From Aradus depressus (Eukaryota > Arthropoda > Insecta > Hemiptera > Aradidae): 64,000 nt of DNA. Both the position numbers and the translations under genes were made by a program. The stretch's first letter is position 1; the number at the start of each line of letters is the position of its first letter. The notes under the pieces were generated by a model that worked only from the letters and a program-made list of their open reading frames with translations, ran no database searches and was not told where the DNA came from. This document shows positions 39,709 to 55,400 of the stretch, piece after piece. The DNA lies in assembly GCA_963662175.1 (NCBI GenBank), contig OY759217.1, forward strand, positions 5,706,562 through 5,770,561, written 5' to 3'.

Positions 39709-39714
39709 TTTTAC
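39709..39714. repeat. Right copy of the 6-bp target-site duplication
   Basis: TTTTAC immediately follows CCCTACT. It is identical to 24,260-24,265. Confidence 0.93.
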
Positions 39715-40443
39715 CTCCATCAACTACCTGTAGAGGTAGATATACAGATTTTACAATCTAACTTGACAGTAAGGGTACATGATTAGAGCCCAAGCACTCT
39801 TTTAGACTCACATAAATCTGTCTGGAGTGCCCAGATAGAAGTTGATAGGTCAAATTGGATGCCGCCAAGGCGAAAGCCGAAATTTCCCCTGAAGCCAGAC
39901 TAGCAGAAGAGAAGGGGAAAATGGTGGGGGAAGGAACAATCGAGATCCTCGGTGAGGAAGAAATATGTTAAGTTAGTTAAAGTCTGGGAGTTGAAGTGCA
40001 GAGTTCGTTTGAGAGGGGCTCGGAGGAGTCTCCAGTCCAGAGATCAGTTCAAGTCGGACAGTTCAAGTCAGGGAGCCTTAGGAGGAGCAACAGCTCCAGT
40101 CCAGAGCTGCAGTTGAAGTCCAGAGCTAGAGGGAGAGTACAGAAGCCCCGAGAGTCGACAAGAAGTTCAGCCCGTCTTGCAGTCAGTTCCCAGTCTATCT
40201 ATCCGCCCCCCTGTCTCCATACAGCATATATGAAATAAGGTTTAATTTTATATTATATTTTTTTTAAATTTTAATTATTAATTCTTTGTAAATATATTCT
40301 TTTCAAATATGACTTGCTAGATTCTTTAGCTTGCTTCCCATGCTCATCCTAGATCAGTAATGGTTTAAGAACTTAGTATTTCAAAACTTTATTCGCTGAA
40401 CGAACTTTTCGGCTTTGGTTTATAGAAATCCAATTTATACATT
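39715..40443. other. Flank between Polinton and satellite
   Basis: A purine-rich patch at 39,990-40,150 repeats GnTCAAGTC, CCAGTCCAGAG and GCTGCAGTTGAAGTCCAGAG irregularly. An AT-rich stretch leads to the satellite. An 80-codon ORF here has no support. Confidence 0.45.
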
Positions 40444-43400
40444 AAAATCAGTAATATAAGTATCGTTCTATTAAATAGGCGGTCTGGCATCCTTTAAATA
40501 TTTTAATTTAATAAAATCAGTAATATAAGTATCGTTCTATTAAATAGGCGCTCTGGCATCCTTCAAATATTTTAATTTAATAAAATCAGTATTATAAGTA
40601 TCGTTCTATTAAATAGGCGCTCTGGCATCCTTTAAATATTTTAATTTAATAAAATCAGTAATATAAGTATCGTTCTATTAAATAGGCGCTCTGGCATCCT
40701 TTAAATATTTTAATTTAGTAAAATCAGTAATTTAAGTATCGTTCTATTAAATAGGCGGTCTGGCATCCTTTAAATATTTTAATTTAATAAAATCAGTAAT
40801 ATAAGTACCGTTCTATTAAATAGGCGGTCTGGCATCCTTCAAATATTTTAATTTAATAAAATCAGTAATATAAGTACCGTTCTATTAAATAGGCGGTCTG
40901 GCATCCTTTAAATATTTTAATTTAATAAAATCAGTAATTTAAGTACCGTTCTATTAAATAGGCGGTCTGGCATCCTTTAAATATTTTAATTTAATAAAAT
41001 CAGTAATTTAAGTACCGTTCTATTAAATAGGCGGTCTGGCATCCTTTAAATATTTTAATTTAATAAAATCAGTAATATAAGTATCGTTCTATTAAATAGG
41101 CGGTCTGGCATCCTTTAAATATTTTAATTTAATAAAATCAGTAATTTAAGTATCGTTCTATTAAATAGGCGGTCTGGCATCCTTCAAATATTTTAATTTA
41201 ATAAAATCAGTAATTTAAGTATCGTTCTATTAAATAGGCGCTCTGGCATCCTTCAAATATTTTAATTTAATAAAATCAGTAATTTAAGTATCGTTCTATT
41301 AAATAGGCGCTCTGGCATCCTTCAAATATTTTAATTTAATAAAATCAGTAATTTAAGTATCGTTCTATTAAATAGGCGGTCTGGCATCCTTTAAATATTT
41401 TAATTTAATAAAATCAGTAATTTAAGTATCGTTCTATTAAATAGGCGCTCTGGCATCCTTTAAATATTTTAATTTAATAAAATCAGTAATTTAAGTACCG
41501 TTCTATTAAATAGGCGCTCTGGCATCCTTTAAATATTTTAATTTAATAAAATCAGTAATTTAAGTATCGTTCTATTAAATAGGCGGTCTGGCATCCTTTA
41601 AATATTTTAATTTAATAAAATCAGTAATTTAAGTACCGTTCTATTAAATAGGCGCTCTGGCATCCTTCAAATATTTTAATTTAATAAAATCAGTAATATA
41701 AGTATCGTTCTATTAAATAGGCGGTCTGGCATCCTTTAAATATTTTAATTTAATAAAATCAGTAATATAAGTATCGTTCTATTAAATAGGCGCTCTGGCA
41801 TCCTTTAAATATTTTAATTTAATAAAATCAGTAATATAAGTATCGTTCTATTAAATAGGCGGTCTGGCATCCTTTAAATATTTTAATTTAATAAAATCAG
41901 TAATATAAGTATCGTTCTATTAAATAGGCGCTCTGGCATCCTTCAAATATTTTAATTTAATGAAATCAGTAATATAAGTATCGTTCTATTAAATAGGCGG
42001 TCTGGCATCCTTTAAATATTTTAATTTAATAAAATCAGTAATATAAGTATCGTTCTATTAAATAGGCGCTCTGGCATCCTTTAAATATTTTAATTTAATA
42101 AAATCAGTAATATAAGTATCGTTCTATTAAATAGGCGCTCTGGCATCCTTCAAATATTTTAATTTAATAAAATCAGTAATTTAAGTATCGTTCTATTAAA
42201 TAGGCGCTCTGGCATCCTTTAAATATTTTAATTTAATAAAATCAGTAATTTAAGTATCGTTCTATTAAATAGGCGGTCTGGCATCCTTTAAATATTTTAA
42301 TTTAATAAAATCAGTAATTTAAGTATCGTTCTATTAAATAGGCGGTCTGGCATCCTTCAAATATTTTAATTTAATAAAATCAGTAATTTAAGTATCGTTC
42401 TATTAAATAGGCGCTCTGGCATCCTTTAAATATTTTAATTTAATAAAATCAGTAATTTAAGTATCGTTCTATTAAATAGGCGCTCTGGCATCCTTTAAAT
42501 ATTTTAATTTAATAAAATCAGTAATTTAAGTATCGTTCTATTAAATAGGCGGTCTGGCATCCTTTAAATATTTTAATTTAATAAAATCAGTAATTTAAGT
42601 ACCGTTCTATTAAATAGGCGCTCTGGCATCCTTCAAATATTTTAATTTAATAAAATCAGTAATATAAGTATCGTTCTATTAAATAGGCGGTCTGGCATCC
42701 TTTAAATATTTTAATTTAATAAAATCAGTAATATAAGTATCGTTCTATTAAATAGGCGCTCTGGCATCCTTTAAATATTTTAATTTAATAAAATCAGTAA
42801 TATAAGTATCGTTCTATTAAATAGGCGGTCTGGCATCCTTTAAATATTTTAATTTAATAAAATCAGTAATATAAGTATCGTTCTATTAAATAGGCGCTCT
42901 GGCATCCTTCAAATATTTTAATTTAATGAAATCAGTAATATAAGTATCGTTCTATTAAATAGGCGGTCTGGCATCCTTTAAATATTTTAATTTAATAAAA
43001 TCAGTAATATAAGTATCGTTCTATTAAATAGGCGCTCTGGCATCCTTTAAATATTTTAATTTAATAAAATCAGTAATATAAGTATCGTTCTATTAAATAG
43101 GCGCTCTGGCATCCTTCAAATATTTTAATTTAATAGAATCAGTAATTTAAGTACCGTTCTATTAAATAGGCGCTCTGGCATCCTATAAATATTTTAATTT
43201 AATAAAATCAGTAATATAAGTATCGTTCTATTAAATAGGCGCTCTGGCATCCTTTAAATATTTTAATTTAATAAAATCAGTAATTTAAGTACCGTTCTAT
43301 TAAATAGGCGCTCTGGCATCCTTTAAATATTTTAATTTAATAAAATCAGTAATATAAGTATCGTTCTATTAAATAGGCGCTCTGGCATCCTTTAAATATT

Positions 43401-46400
43401 TTAATTTAGTAAAATCAGTAATTTAAGTATCCTTCTATTAAATAGGCGGTCTGGCATCCTTTAAATATTTTAATTTAATAAAATCAGTAATATAAGTACC
43501 GTTCTATTAAATAGGCGGTCTGGCATCCTTCAAATATTTTAATTTAATAAAATCAGTAATATAAGTACCGTTCTATTAAATAGGCGGTCTGGCATCCTTT
43601 AAATATTTTAATTTAATAAAATCAGTAATTTAAGTACCGTTCTATTAAATAGGCGGTCTGGCATCCTTTAAATATTTTAATTTAATAAAATCAGTAATAT
43701 AAGTACCGTTCTATTAAATAGACGGTCTGGCATCCTTCAAATATTTTAATTTAATAAAATCAGTAATATAAGTACCGTTCTATTAAATAGGCGGTCTGGC
43801 ATCCTTTAAATATTTTAATTTAATAAAATCAGTAATATAAGTATCGTTCTATTAAATAGGCGCTCTGGCATCCTTTAAATATTTTAATTTAATAAAATCA
43901 GTAATTTAAGTACCGTTCTATTAAATAGGCGGTCTGGCATCCTTTAAATATTTTAATTTAATAAAATCAGTAATTTAAGTATCGTTCTATTAAATAGGCG
44001 CTCTGGCATCCTTTAAATATTTTAATTTAATAAAATCAGTAATATAAGTATCGTTCTATTAAATAGGCGGTCTGGCATCCTTTAAATATTTTAATTTAAT
44101 AAAATCAGTAATATAAGTACCGTTCTATTAAATAGGCGGTCTGGCATCCTTCAAATATTTTAATTTAATAAAATCAGTAATATAAGTACCGTTCTATTAA
44201 ATAGGCGGTCTGGCATCCTTTAAATATTTTAATTTAATAAAATCAGTAATATAAGTATCGTTCTATTAAATAGGCGCTCTGGCATCCTTTAAATATTTTA
44301 ATTTAATAAAATCAGTAATTTAAGTACCGTTCTATTAAATAGGCGGTCTGGCATCCTTTAAATATTTTAATTTAATAAAATCAGTAATATAAGTATCGTT
44401 CTATTAAATAGGCGCTCTGGCATCCTTTAAATATTTTAATTTAATAAAATCAGTAATATAAGTATCGTTCTATTAAATAGGCGCTCTGGCATCCTTCAAA
44501 TATTTTAATTTAATAAAATCAGTAATATAAGTATCGTTCTATTAAATAGGCGGTCTGGCATCCTTCAAATATTTTAATTTAATAAAATCAGTAATATAAG
44601 TATCGTTCTATTAAATAGGCGGTCTGGCATCCTTTAAATATTTTAATTTAATAAAATCAGTAATATAAGTATCGTTCTATTAAATAGGCGGTCTGGCATC
44701 CTTTAAATATTTTAATTTAATAAAATCAGTAATATAAGTATCGTTCTATTAAATAGGCGCTCTGGCATCCTTCAAATATTTCAATTTAATAAAATCAGTA
44801 ATATAAGTATCGTTCTATTAAATAGGCGGTCTGGCATCCTTTAAATATTTTAATTTAATAAAATCAGTAATATAAGTATCGTTCTATTAAATAGGCGCTC
44901 TGGCATCCTTTAAATATTTTAATTTAATAAAATCAGTAATATAAGTATCGTTCTATTAAATAGGCGCTCTGGCATCCTTCAAATATTTTAATTTAATAAA
45001 ATCAGTAATTTGAGTACCGTTCTATTAAATAGGCGCTCTGGCATCCTTTAAATATTTTAATTTAATAAAATCAGTAATATAAGTATCGTTCTATTAAATA
45101 GGCGCTCTGGCATCCTTTAAATATTTTAATTTAATAAAATCAGTAATTTAAGTACCGTTCTATTAAATAGGCGCTCTGGCATCCTTTAAATATTTTAATT
45201 TAATAAAATCAGTAATATAAGTATCGTTCTATTAAATAGGCGCTCTGGCATCCTTTAAATATTTTAATTTAGTAAAATCAGTAATTTAAGTATCCTTCTA
45301 TTAAATAGGCGGTCTGGCATCCTTTAAATATTTTAATTTAATAAAATCAGTAATATAAGTACCGTTCTATTAAATAGGCGGTCTGGCATCCTTCAAATAT
45401 TTTAATTTAATAAAATCAGTAATATAAGTACCGTTCTATTAAATAGGCGGTCTGGCATCCTTTAAATATTTTAATTTAATAAAATCAGTAATTTAAGTAC
45501 CGTTCTATTAAATAGGCGGTCTGGCATCCTTTAAATATTTTAATTTAATAAAATCAGTAATATAAGTACCGTTCTATTAAATAGGCGGTCTGGCATCCTT
45601 CAAATATTTTAATTTAATAAAATCAGTAATATAAGTACCGTTCTATTAAATAGGCGGTCTGGCATCCTTTAAATATTTTAATTTAATAAAATCAGTAATA
45701 TAAGTATCGTTCTATTAAATAGGCGCTCTGGCATCCTTTAAATATTTTAATTTAATAAAATCAGTAATTTAAGTACCGTTCTATTAAATAGGCGGTCTGG
45801 CATCCTTTAAATATTTTAATTTAATAAAATCAGTAATTTAAGTATCGTTCTATTAAATAGGCGCTCTGGCATCCTTTAAATATTTTAATTTAATAAATTC
45901 AGTAATATAAGTATCGTTCTATTAAATAGGCGCTCTGGCATTCTTCAAATATTTTAATTTAATAAAATCAGTAATTTAAGTATCGTTCTATTAAATAGGC
46001 GCTCTGGCATCCTTTAAATATTTTAATTTAATAAAATCAGTAATATAAGTATCGTTCTATTAAATAGGCGGTCTGGCATCCTTTAAATATTTTAATTTAA
46101 TAAAATCAGTAATATAAGTACCGTTCTATTAAATAGGCGGTCTGGCATCCTTCAAATATTTTAATTTAATAAAATCAGTAATATAAGTACCGTTCTATTA
46201 AATAGGCGGTCTGGCATCCTTTAAATATTTTAATTTAATAAAATCAGTAATATAAGTATCGTTCTATTAAATAGGCGCTCTGGCATCCTTTAAATATTTT
46301 AATTTAATAAAATCAGTAATTTAAGTACCGTTCTATTAAATAGGCGGTCTGGCATCCTTTAAATATTTTAATTTAATAAAATCAGTAATTTAAGTATCGT

Positions 46401-49400
46401 TCTATTAAATAGGCGCTCTGGCATCCTTTAAATATTTTAATTTAATAAAATCAGTAATATAAGTATCGTTCTATTAAATAGGCGCTCTGGCATCCTTCAA
46501 ATATTTTAATTTAATAAAATCAGTAATATAAGTATCGTTCTATTAAATAGGCGGTCTGGCATCCTTTAAATATTTTAATTTAATAAAATCAGTAATATAA
46601 GTATCGTTCTATTAAATAGGCGCTCTGGCATCCTTCAAATATTTTAATTTAATAAAATCAGTAATTTAAGTATCGTTCTATTAAATAGGCGCTCTGGCAT
46701 CCTTCAAATATTTTAATTTAATAAAATCAGTAATATAAGTATCGTTCTATTGAATAGGCGCTCTGGCATCCTTTAAATATTTTAATTTAATAAAATCAGT
46801 AATATAAGTATCGTTCTATTAAATAGGCGGTCTGGCATCCTTTAAATATTTTAATTTAATAAAATCAGTAATATAAGTACCGTTCTATTAAATAGGCGCT
46901 CTGGCATCCTTTAAATATTTTAATTTAATAAAATCAGTAATTTAAGTATCGTTCTATTAAATAGGCGGTCTGGCATCCTTTAAATATTTTAATTTAATAA
47001 AATCAGTAATATAAATACCGTTCTATTAAATAGGCGGTCTGGCATCCTTTAAATATTTTAATTTAATAAAATCAGTAATATAAGTATCGTTCTATTAAAT
47101 AGGCGCTCTGGCATCCTTCAAATATTTTAATTTAATAAAATCAGTAATATAAGTATCGTTCTATTAAATAGGCGGTCTGGCATCCTTTAAATATTTTAAT
47201 TTAATAAAATCAGTAATATAAGTATCGTTCTATTAAATAGGCGCTCTGGCATCCTTCAAATATTTTAATTTAATAAAATCAGTAATATAAGTATCGTTCT
47301 ATTAAATAGGCGGTCTGGCATCCTTTAAATATTTTAATTTAATAAAATCAGTAATATAAGTATCGTTCTATTAAATAGGCGCTCTGGCATCCTTCAAATA
47401 TTTTAATTTAGTAAAATCAGTAATATAAGTATCGTTCTATTAAATAGGCGGTCTGGCATCCTTTAAATATTTTAATTTAATAAAATCAGTAATATAAGTA
47501 TCGTTCTATTAAATAGGCGCTCTGGCATCCTTCAAATATTTTAATTTAATAAAATCAGTAATATAAGTATCGTTCTATTAAATAGGCGCTCTGGCATCCT
47601 TCAAATATTTTAATTTAATAAAATCAGTAATATAAGTACCGTTCTATTAAATAGGCGCTCTGGCATCCTTTAAATATTTTAATTTAATAAAATCAGTAAT
47701 ATAAGTATCGTTCTATTAAATAGGCGCTCTGGCATCCTTCAAATATTTTAATTTAATAAAATCAGTAATATAAGTATCGTTCTATTAAATAGGCGCTCTG
47801 GCATCCTTCAAATATTTTAATTTAATAAAATCAGTAATATAAGTATCGTTCTATTAAATAGGCGGTCTGGCATCCTTTAAATATTTTAATTTAATAAAAT
47901 CAGTAATATAAGTATTGTTCTATTAAATAGGCGCTCTGGCATCCTTCAAATATTTTAATTTAATAAAATCAGTAATTTAAGTACCGTTCTATTAAATAGG
48001 CGGTCTGGCATCCTTTAAATATTTTAATTTAATAAAATCAGTAATATAAGTACCGTTCTATTAAATAGGCGGTCTGGCATCCTTTAAATATTTTAATTTA
48101 ATAAAATCAGTAATATAAGTATCGTTCTATTAAATAGGCGCTCTGGCATCCTTCAAATATTTTAATTTAGTAAAATCAGTAATATAAGTATCGTTCTATT
48201 AAATAGGCGCTCTGGCATCCTTCAAATATTTTAATTTAATAAAATCAGTAATATAAGTACCGTTCTATTAAATAGGCGGTCTGGCATCCTTCAAATATTT
48301 TAATTTAATAAAATCAGTAATATAAGTACCGTTCTATTAAATAGGCGGTCTGGCATCCTTCAAATATTTTAATTTAATAAAATCAGTAATATAAGTATCG
48401 TTCTATTAAATAGGCGCTCTGGCATCCTTCAAATATTTTAATTTAATAACATCAGTAATATAAGTACCGTTCTATTAAATAGGCGGTCTGGCATCCTTCA
48501 AATGTTTTAATTTAATAAAATGAGTAATATAAGTATCGTTCTATTGAATAGGCGGTCTGGCATCCTTCAAATATTTTAATTTAATAAAATCAGTAATATA
48601 AGTATCGTTCTATTAAATAGGCGGTCTGGCATCCTTCAAATATTTTAATTTAGTAAAATCAGTAATATAAGTATCGTTCTATTAAATAGGCGGTCTGGCA
48701 TCCTTCAAATATTTTAATTTAATAAAATCAGTAATATAAGTATCGTTCTATTAAATAGGCGGTCTGGCATCCTTTAAATATTTTAATTTAATAAAATCAG
48801 TAATATAAGTATCGTTCTATTAAATAGGCGCTCTGGCATCCTTCAAATATTTTAATTTAGTAAAATCAGTAATATAAGTATCGTTCTATTAAATAGGCGG
48901 TCTGGCATCCTTTAAATTTTTTAATTTAATAAAATCAGTAATATAAGTATCGTTCTATTAAATAGGCGCTCTGGCATCCTTTAAATATTTTAATTTAATA
49001 AAATCAGTAATATAAGTATCGTTCTATTAAATAGGCGCTCTGGCATCCTTCAAATATTTTAATTTAATAAAATCAGTAATATAAGTATCGTTCTATTAAA
49101 TAGGCGCTTTGGCATCCTTTAAATATTTTAATTTAATAAAATCAGTAATATAAGTATCGTTCTATTAAATAGGCGCTCTGGCATCCTTCAAATATTTTAA
49201 TTTAATAAAATCAGTAATATAAGTATCGTTCTATTAAATAGGCGGTCTGGCATCCTTCAAATATTTTAACTTAATAAAATCAGTAATATAAGTATCGTTC
49301 TATTAAATAGGCGGTCTGGCATCCTTTAAATATTTTAATTTAATAAAATCAGTAATATAAGTACCGTTCTATTAAATAGGCGCTCTGGCATCCTTTAAAT

Positions 49401-52400
49401 ATTTTAATTTAATAAAATCAGTAATATAAGTACCGTTCTATTAAATAGGCGCTCTGGCATCCTTTAAATATTTTAATTTAATAAAATCAGTAATATAAGT
49501 ACCGTTCTATTAAATAGGCGGTCTGGCATCCTTTAAATATTTTAATTTAATAAAATCAGTAATATAAGTATCGTTCTATTAAATAGGCGCTCTGGCATCC
49601 TTTAAATATTTTAATTTAATAAAATCAGTAATATAAGTATCGTTCTATTAAATAGGCGGTCTGGCATCCTTTAAATATTTTAATTTAATAAAATCAGTAA
49701 TATAAGTACCGTTCTATTGAATAGGCGCTCTGGCATCCTTCAAATATTTTAATTTAATAAAATCAGTAATATAAGTATCGTTCTATTAAATAGGCGCTCT
49801 GGCATCCTTCAAATATTTTAATTTAATAAAATCAGTAATTTAAGTACCGTTCTATTAAATAGGCGGTCTGGCATCCTTTAAATATTTTAATTTAATAAAA
49901 TCAGTAATATAAGTACCGTTCTATTAAATAGGCGGTCTGGCATCCTTTAAATATTTTAATTTAATAAAATCAGTAATATAAGTATCGTTCTATTAAATAG
50001 GCGCTCTGGCATCCTTCAAATATTTTAATTTAGTAAAATCAGTAATATAAGTATCGTTCTATTAAATAGGCGCTCTGGCATCCTTCAAATATTTTAATTT
50101 AATAAAATCAGTAATATAAGTACCGTTCTATTAAATAGGCGGTCTGGCATCCTTCAAATATTTTAATTTAATAAAATCAGTAATATAAGTACCGTTCTAT
50201 TTAATAGGCGGTCTGGCATCCTTCAAATATTTTAATTTAATAAAATCAGTAATATAAGTATCGTTCTATTAAATTGGCGCTCTGGCATCCTTCAAATATT
50301 TTAATTTAATAACATCAGTAATATAAGTACCGTTCTATTAAATAGGCGGTCTGGCATCCTTCAAATGTTTTAATTTAATAAAATGAGTAATATAAGTATC
50401 GTTCTATTGAATAGGCGGTCTGGCATCCTTCAAATATTTTAATTTAATAAAATCAGTAATATAAGTATCGTTCTATTAAATAGGCGGTCTGGCATCCTTC
50501 AAATATTTTAATTTAGTAAAATCAGTAATATAAGTATCGTTCTATTAAATAGGCGGTCTGGCATCCTTCAAATATTTTAATTTAATAAAATCAGTAATAT
50601 AAGTACCGTTCTATTAAATAGGCGCTCTGGCATCCTTTAAATATTTTAATTTAATAAAATCAGTAATATAAGTATCGTTCTATTAAATAGGCGGTCTGGC
50701 ATCCTTCAAATATTTTAATTTAATAAAATCAGTAATATAAGTACCGTTCTATTAAATAGGCGGTCTGGCATCCTTCAAATATTTTAATTTAATAAAATCA
50801 GTAATATAAGTATCGTTCTATTAAATAGGCGCTCTGGCATCCTTCAAATATTTTAATTTAATAAAATCAGTAATATAAGTACCGTTCTATTAAATAGGCG
50901 GTCTGGCATCCTTCAAATATTTTAATTTAATAAAATCAGTAATATAAGTACCGTTCTATTAAATAGGCGGTCTGGCATCCTTTAAATATTTTAATTTAAT
51001 AAAATCAGTAATATAAGTACCGTTCTATTAAATAGGCGGTCTGGCATCCTTCAAATATTTTAATTTAATAAAATCAGTAATATAAGTACCGTTCTATTAA
51101 ATAGGCGGTCTGGCATCCTTCAAATATTTTAATTTAATAAAATCAGTAATATAAGTACCGTTCTATTAAATAGGCGGTCTGGCATCCTTTAAATATTTTA
51201 ATTTAATAAAATCAGTAATATAAGTACCGTTCTATCAAATAGGCGGTCTGGCATCCTTCAAATATTTTAATTTAATAAAATCAGTAATATAAGTACCGTT
51301 CTATTAAATAGGCGGTCTGGCATCCTTTAAATATTTTAATTTAATAAAATCAGTAATATAAGTATTGTTCTATTAAATAGGCGCTCTGGCATCCTTCAAA
51401 TATTTTAATTTAATAAAATCAGTAATTTAAGTACCGTTCTATTAAATAGGCGGTCTGGCATCCTTTAAATATTTTAATTTAATAAAATCAGTAATATAAG
51501 TACCGTTCTATTAAATAGGCGGTCTGGCATCCTTTAAATATTTTAATTTAATAAAATCAGTAATATAAGTATCGTTCTATTAAATAGGCGCTCTGGCATC
51601 CTTCAAATATTTTAATTTAGTAAAATCAGTAATATAAGTATCGTTCTATTAAATAGGCGCTCTGGCATCCTTCAAATATTTTAATTTAATAAAATCAGTA
51701 ATATAAGTACCGTTCTATTAAATAGGCGGTCTGGCATCCTTCAAATATTTTAATTTAATAAAATCAGTAATATAAGTACCGTTCTATTAAATAGGCGGTC
51801 TGGCATCCTTCAAATATTTTAATTTAATAAAATCAGTAATATAAGTATCGTTCTATTAAATAGGCGCTCTGGCATCCTTCAAATATTTTAATTTAATAAC
51901 ATCAGTAATATAAGTACCGTTCTATTAAATAGGCGGTCTGGCATCCTTCAAATGTTTTAATTTAATAAAATGAGTAATATAAGTATCGTTCTATTGAATA
52001 GGCGGTCTGGCATCCTTCAAATATTTTAATTTAATAAAATCAGTAATATAAGTATCGTTCTATTAAATAGGCGGTCTGGCATCCTTCAAATATTTTAATT
52101 TAGTAAAATCAGTAATATAAGTATCGTTCTATTAAATAGGCGGTCTGGCATCCTTCAAATATTTTAATTTAATAAAATCAGTAATATAAGTATCGTTCTA
52201 TTAAATAGGCGGTCTGGCATCCTTTAAATATTTTAATTTAATAAAATCAGTAATATAAGTATCGTTCTATTAAATAGGCGCTCTGGCATCCTTCAAATAT
52301 TTTAATTTAGTAAAATCAGTAATATAAGTATCGTTCTATTAAATAGGCGGTCTGGCATCCTTTAAATTTTTTAATTTAATAAAATCAGTAATATAAGTAT

Positions 52401-55400
52401 CGTTCTATTAAATAGGCGCTCTGGCATCCTTTAAATATTTTAATTTAATAAAATCAGTAATATAAGTATCGTTCTATTAAATAGGCGCTCTGGCATCCTT
52501 CAAATATTTTAATTTAATAAAATCAGTAATATAAGTATCGTTCTATTAAATAGGCGCTTTGGCATCCTTTAAATATTTTAATTTAATAAAATCAGTAATA
52601 TAAGTATCGTTCTATTAAATAGGCGCTCTGGCATCCTTCAAATATTTTAATTTAATAAAATCAGTAATATAAGTATCGTTCTATTAAATAGGCGGTCTGG
52701 CATCCTTCAAATATTTTAACTTAATAAAATCAGTAATATAAGTATCGTTCTATTAAATAGGCGGTCTGGCATCCTTTAAATATTTTAATTTAATAAAATC
52801 AGTAATATAAGTATCGTTCTATTAAATAGGCGCTCTGGCATCCTTTAAATATTTTAATTTAATAAAATCAGTAATATAAGTATCGTTCTATTAAATAGGC
52901 GCTCTGGCATCCTTCAAATATTTTAATTTAATAAAATCAGTAATATAAGTATCGTTCTATTAAATAGGCGCTTTGGCATCCTTTAAATATTTTAATTTAA
53001 TAAAATCAGTAATATAAGTATCGTTCTATTAAATAGGCGCTCTGGCATCCTTTAAATATTTTAATTTAATAAAATCAGTAATATAAGTATCGTTCTATTA
53101 AATAGGCGGTCTGGCATCCTTTAAATATTTTAATTTAATAAAATCAGTAATATAAGTACCGTTCTATTGAATAGGCGCTCTGGCATCCTTCAAATATTTT
53201 AATTTAATAAAATCAGTAATATAAGTATCGTTCTATTAAATAGGCGCTCTGGCATCCTTCAAATATTTTAATTTAATAAAATCAGTAATTTAAGTACCGT
53301 TCTATTAAATAGGCGGTCTGGCATCCTTTAAATATTTTAATTTAATAAAATCAGTAATATAAGTACCGTTCTATTAAATAGGCGGTCTGGCATCCTTTAA
53401 ATATTTTAATTTAATAAAATCAGTAATATAAGTATCGTTCTATTAAATAGGCGCTCTGGCATCCTTCAAATATTTTAATTTAGTAAAATCAGTAATATAA
53501 GTATCGTTCTATTAAATAGGCGCTCTGGCATCCTTCAAATATTTTAATTTAATAAAATCAGTAATATAAGTACCGTTCTATTAAATAGGCGGTCTGGCAT
53601 CCTTCAAATATTTTAATTTAATAAAATCAGTAATATAAGTACCGTTCTATTTAATAGGCGGTCTGGCATCCTTCAAATATTTTAATTTAATAAAATCAGT
53701 AATATAAGTATCGTTCTATTAAATTGGCGCTCTGGCATCCTTCAAATATTTTAATTTAATAACATCAGTAATATAAGTACCGTTCTATTAAATAGGCGGT
53801 CTGGCATCCTTCAAATGTTTTAATTTAATAAAATGAGTAATATAAGTATCGTTCTATTGAATAGGCGGTCTGGCATCCTTCAAATATTTTAATTTAATAA
53901 AATCAGTAATATAAGTATCGTTCTATTAAATAGGCGGTCTGGCATCCTTCAAATATTTTAATTTAGTAAAATCAGTAATATAAGTATCGTTCTATTAAAT
54001 AGGCGGTCTGGCATCCTTCAAATATTTTAATTTAATAAAATCAGTAATATAAGTACCGTTCTATTAAATAGGCGCTCTGGCATCCTTTAAATATTTTAAT
54101 TTAATAAAATCAGTAATATAAGTATCGTTCTATTAAATAGGCGGTCTGGCATCCTTCAAATATTTTAATTTAATAAAATCAGTAATATAAGTACCGTTCT
54201 ATTAAATAGGCGGTCTGGCATCCTTCAAATATTTTAATTTAATAAAATCAGTAATATAAGTATCGTTCTATTAAATAGGCGCTCTGGCATCCTTCAAATA
54301 TTTTAATTTAATAAAATCAGTAATATAAGTACCGTTCTATTAAATAGGCGGTCTGGCATCCTTCAAATATTTTAATTTAATAAAATCAGTAATATAAGTA
54401 CCGTTCTATTAAATAGGCGGTCTGGCATCCTTTAAATATTTTAATTTAATAAAATCAGTAATATAAGTACCGTTCTATTAAATAGGCGGTCTGGCATCCT
54501 TCAAATATTTTAATTTAATAAAATCAGTAATATAAGTACCGTTCTATTAAATAGGCGGTCTGGCATCCTTCAAATATTTTAATTTAATAAAATCAGTAAT
54601 ATAAGTACCGTTCTATTAAATAGGCGGTCTGGCATCCTTTAAATATTTTAATTTAATAAAATCAGTAATATAAGTACCGTTCTATCAAATAGGCGGTCTG
54701 GCATCCTTCAAATATTTTAATTTAATAAAATCAGTAATATAAGTACCGTTCTATTAAATAGGCGGTCTGGCATCCTTTAAATATTTTAATTTAATAAAAT
54801 CAGTAATATAAGTATCGTTCTATTAAATAGGCGCTCTGGCATCCTTCAAATATTTTAATTTAGTAAAATCAGTAATATAAGTATCGTTCTATTAAATAGG
54901 CGCTCTGGCATCCTTCAAATATTTTAATTTAATAAAATCAGTAATATAAGTACCGTTCTATTAAATAGGCGGTCTGGCATCCTTCAAATATTTTAATTTA
55001 ATAAAATCAGTAATATAAGTACCGTTCTATTAAATAGGCGGTCTGGCATCCTTCAAATATTTTAATTTAATAAAATCAGTAATATAAGTACCGTTCTATT
55101 AAATAGGCGGTCTGCCATCCTTCAAATATTTTAATTTAATAAAATCAGTAATATAAGTATCGTTCTATTAAATAGGCGCTCTGGCATCCTTCAAATATTT
55201 TAATTTAATAACATCAGTAATATAAGTACCGTTCTATTAAATAGGCGGTCTGGCATCCTTCAAATGTTTTAATTTAATAAAATGAGTAATATAAGTATCG
55301 TTCTATTGAATAGGCGGTCTGGCATCCTTTAAATATTTTAATTTAATAAAATCAGTAATATAAGTACCGTTCTATTAAATAGGCGGTCTGGCATCCTTCA

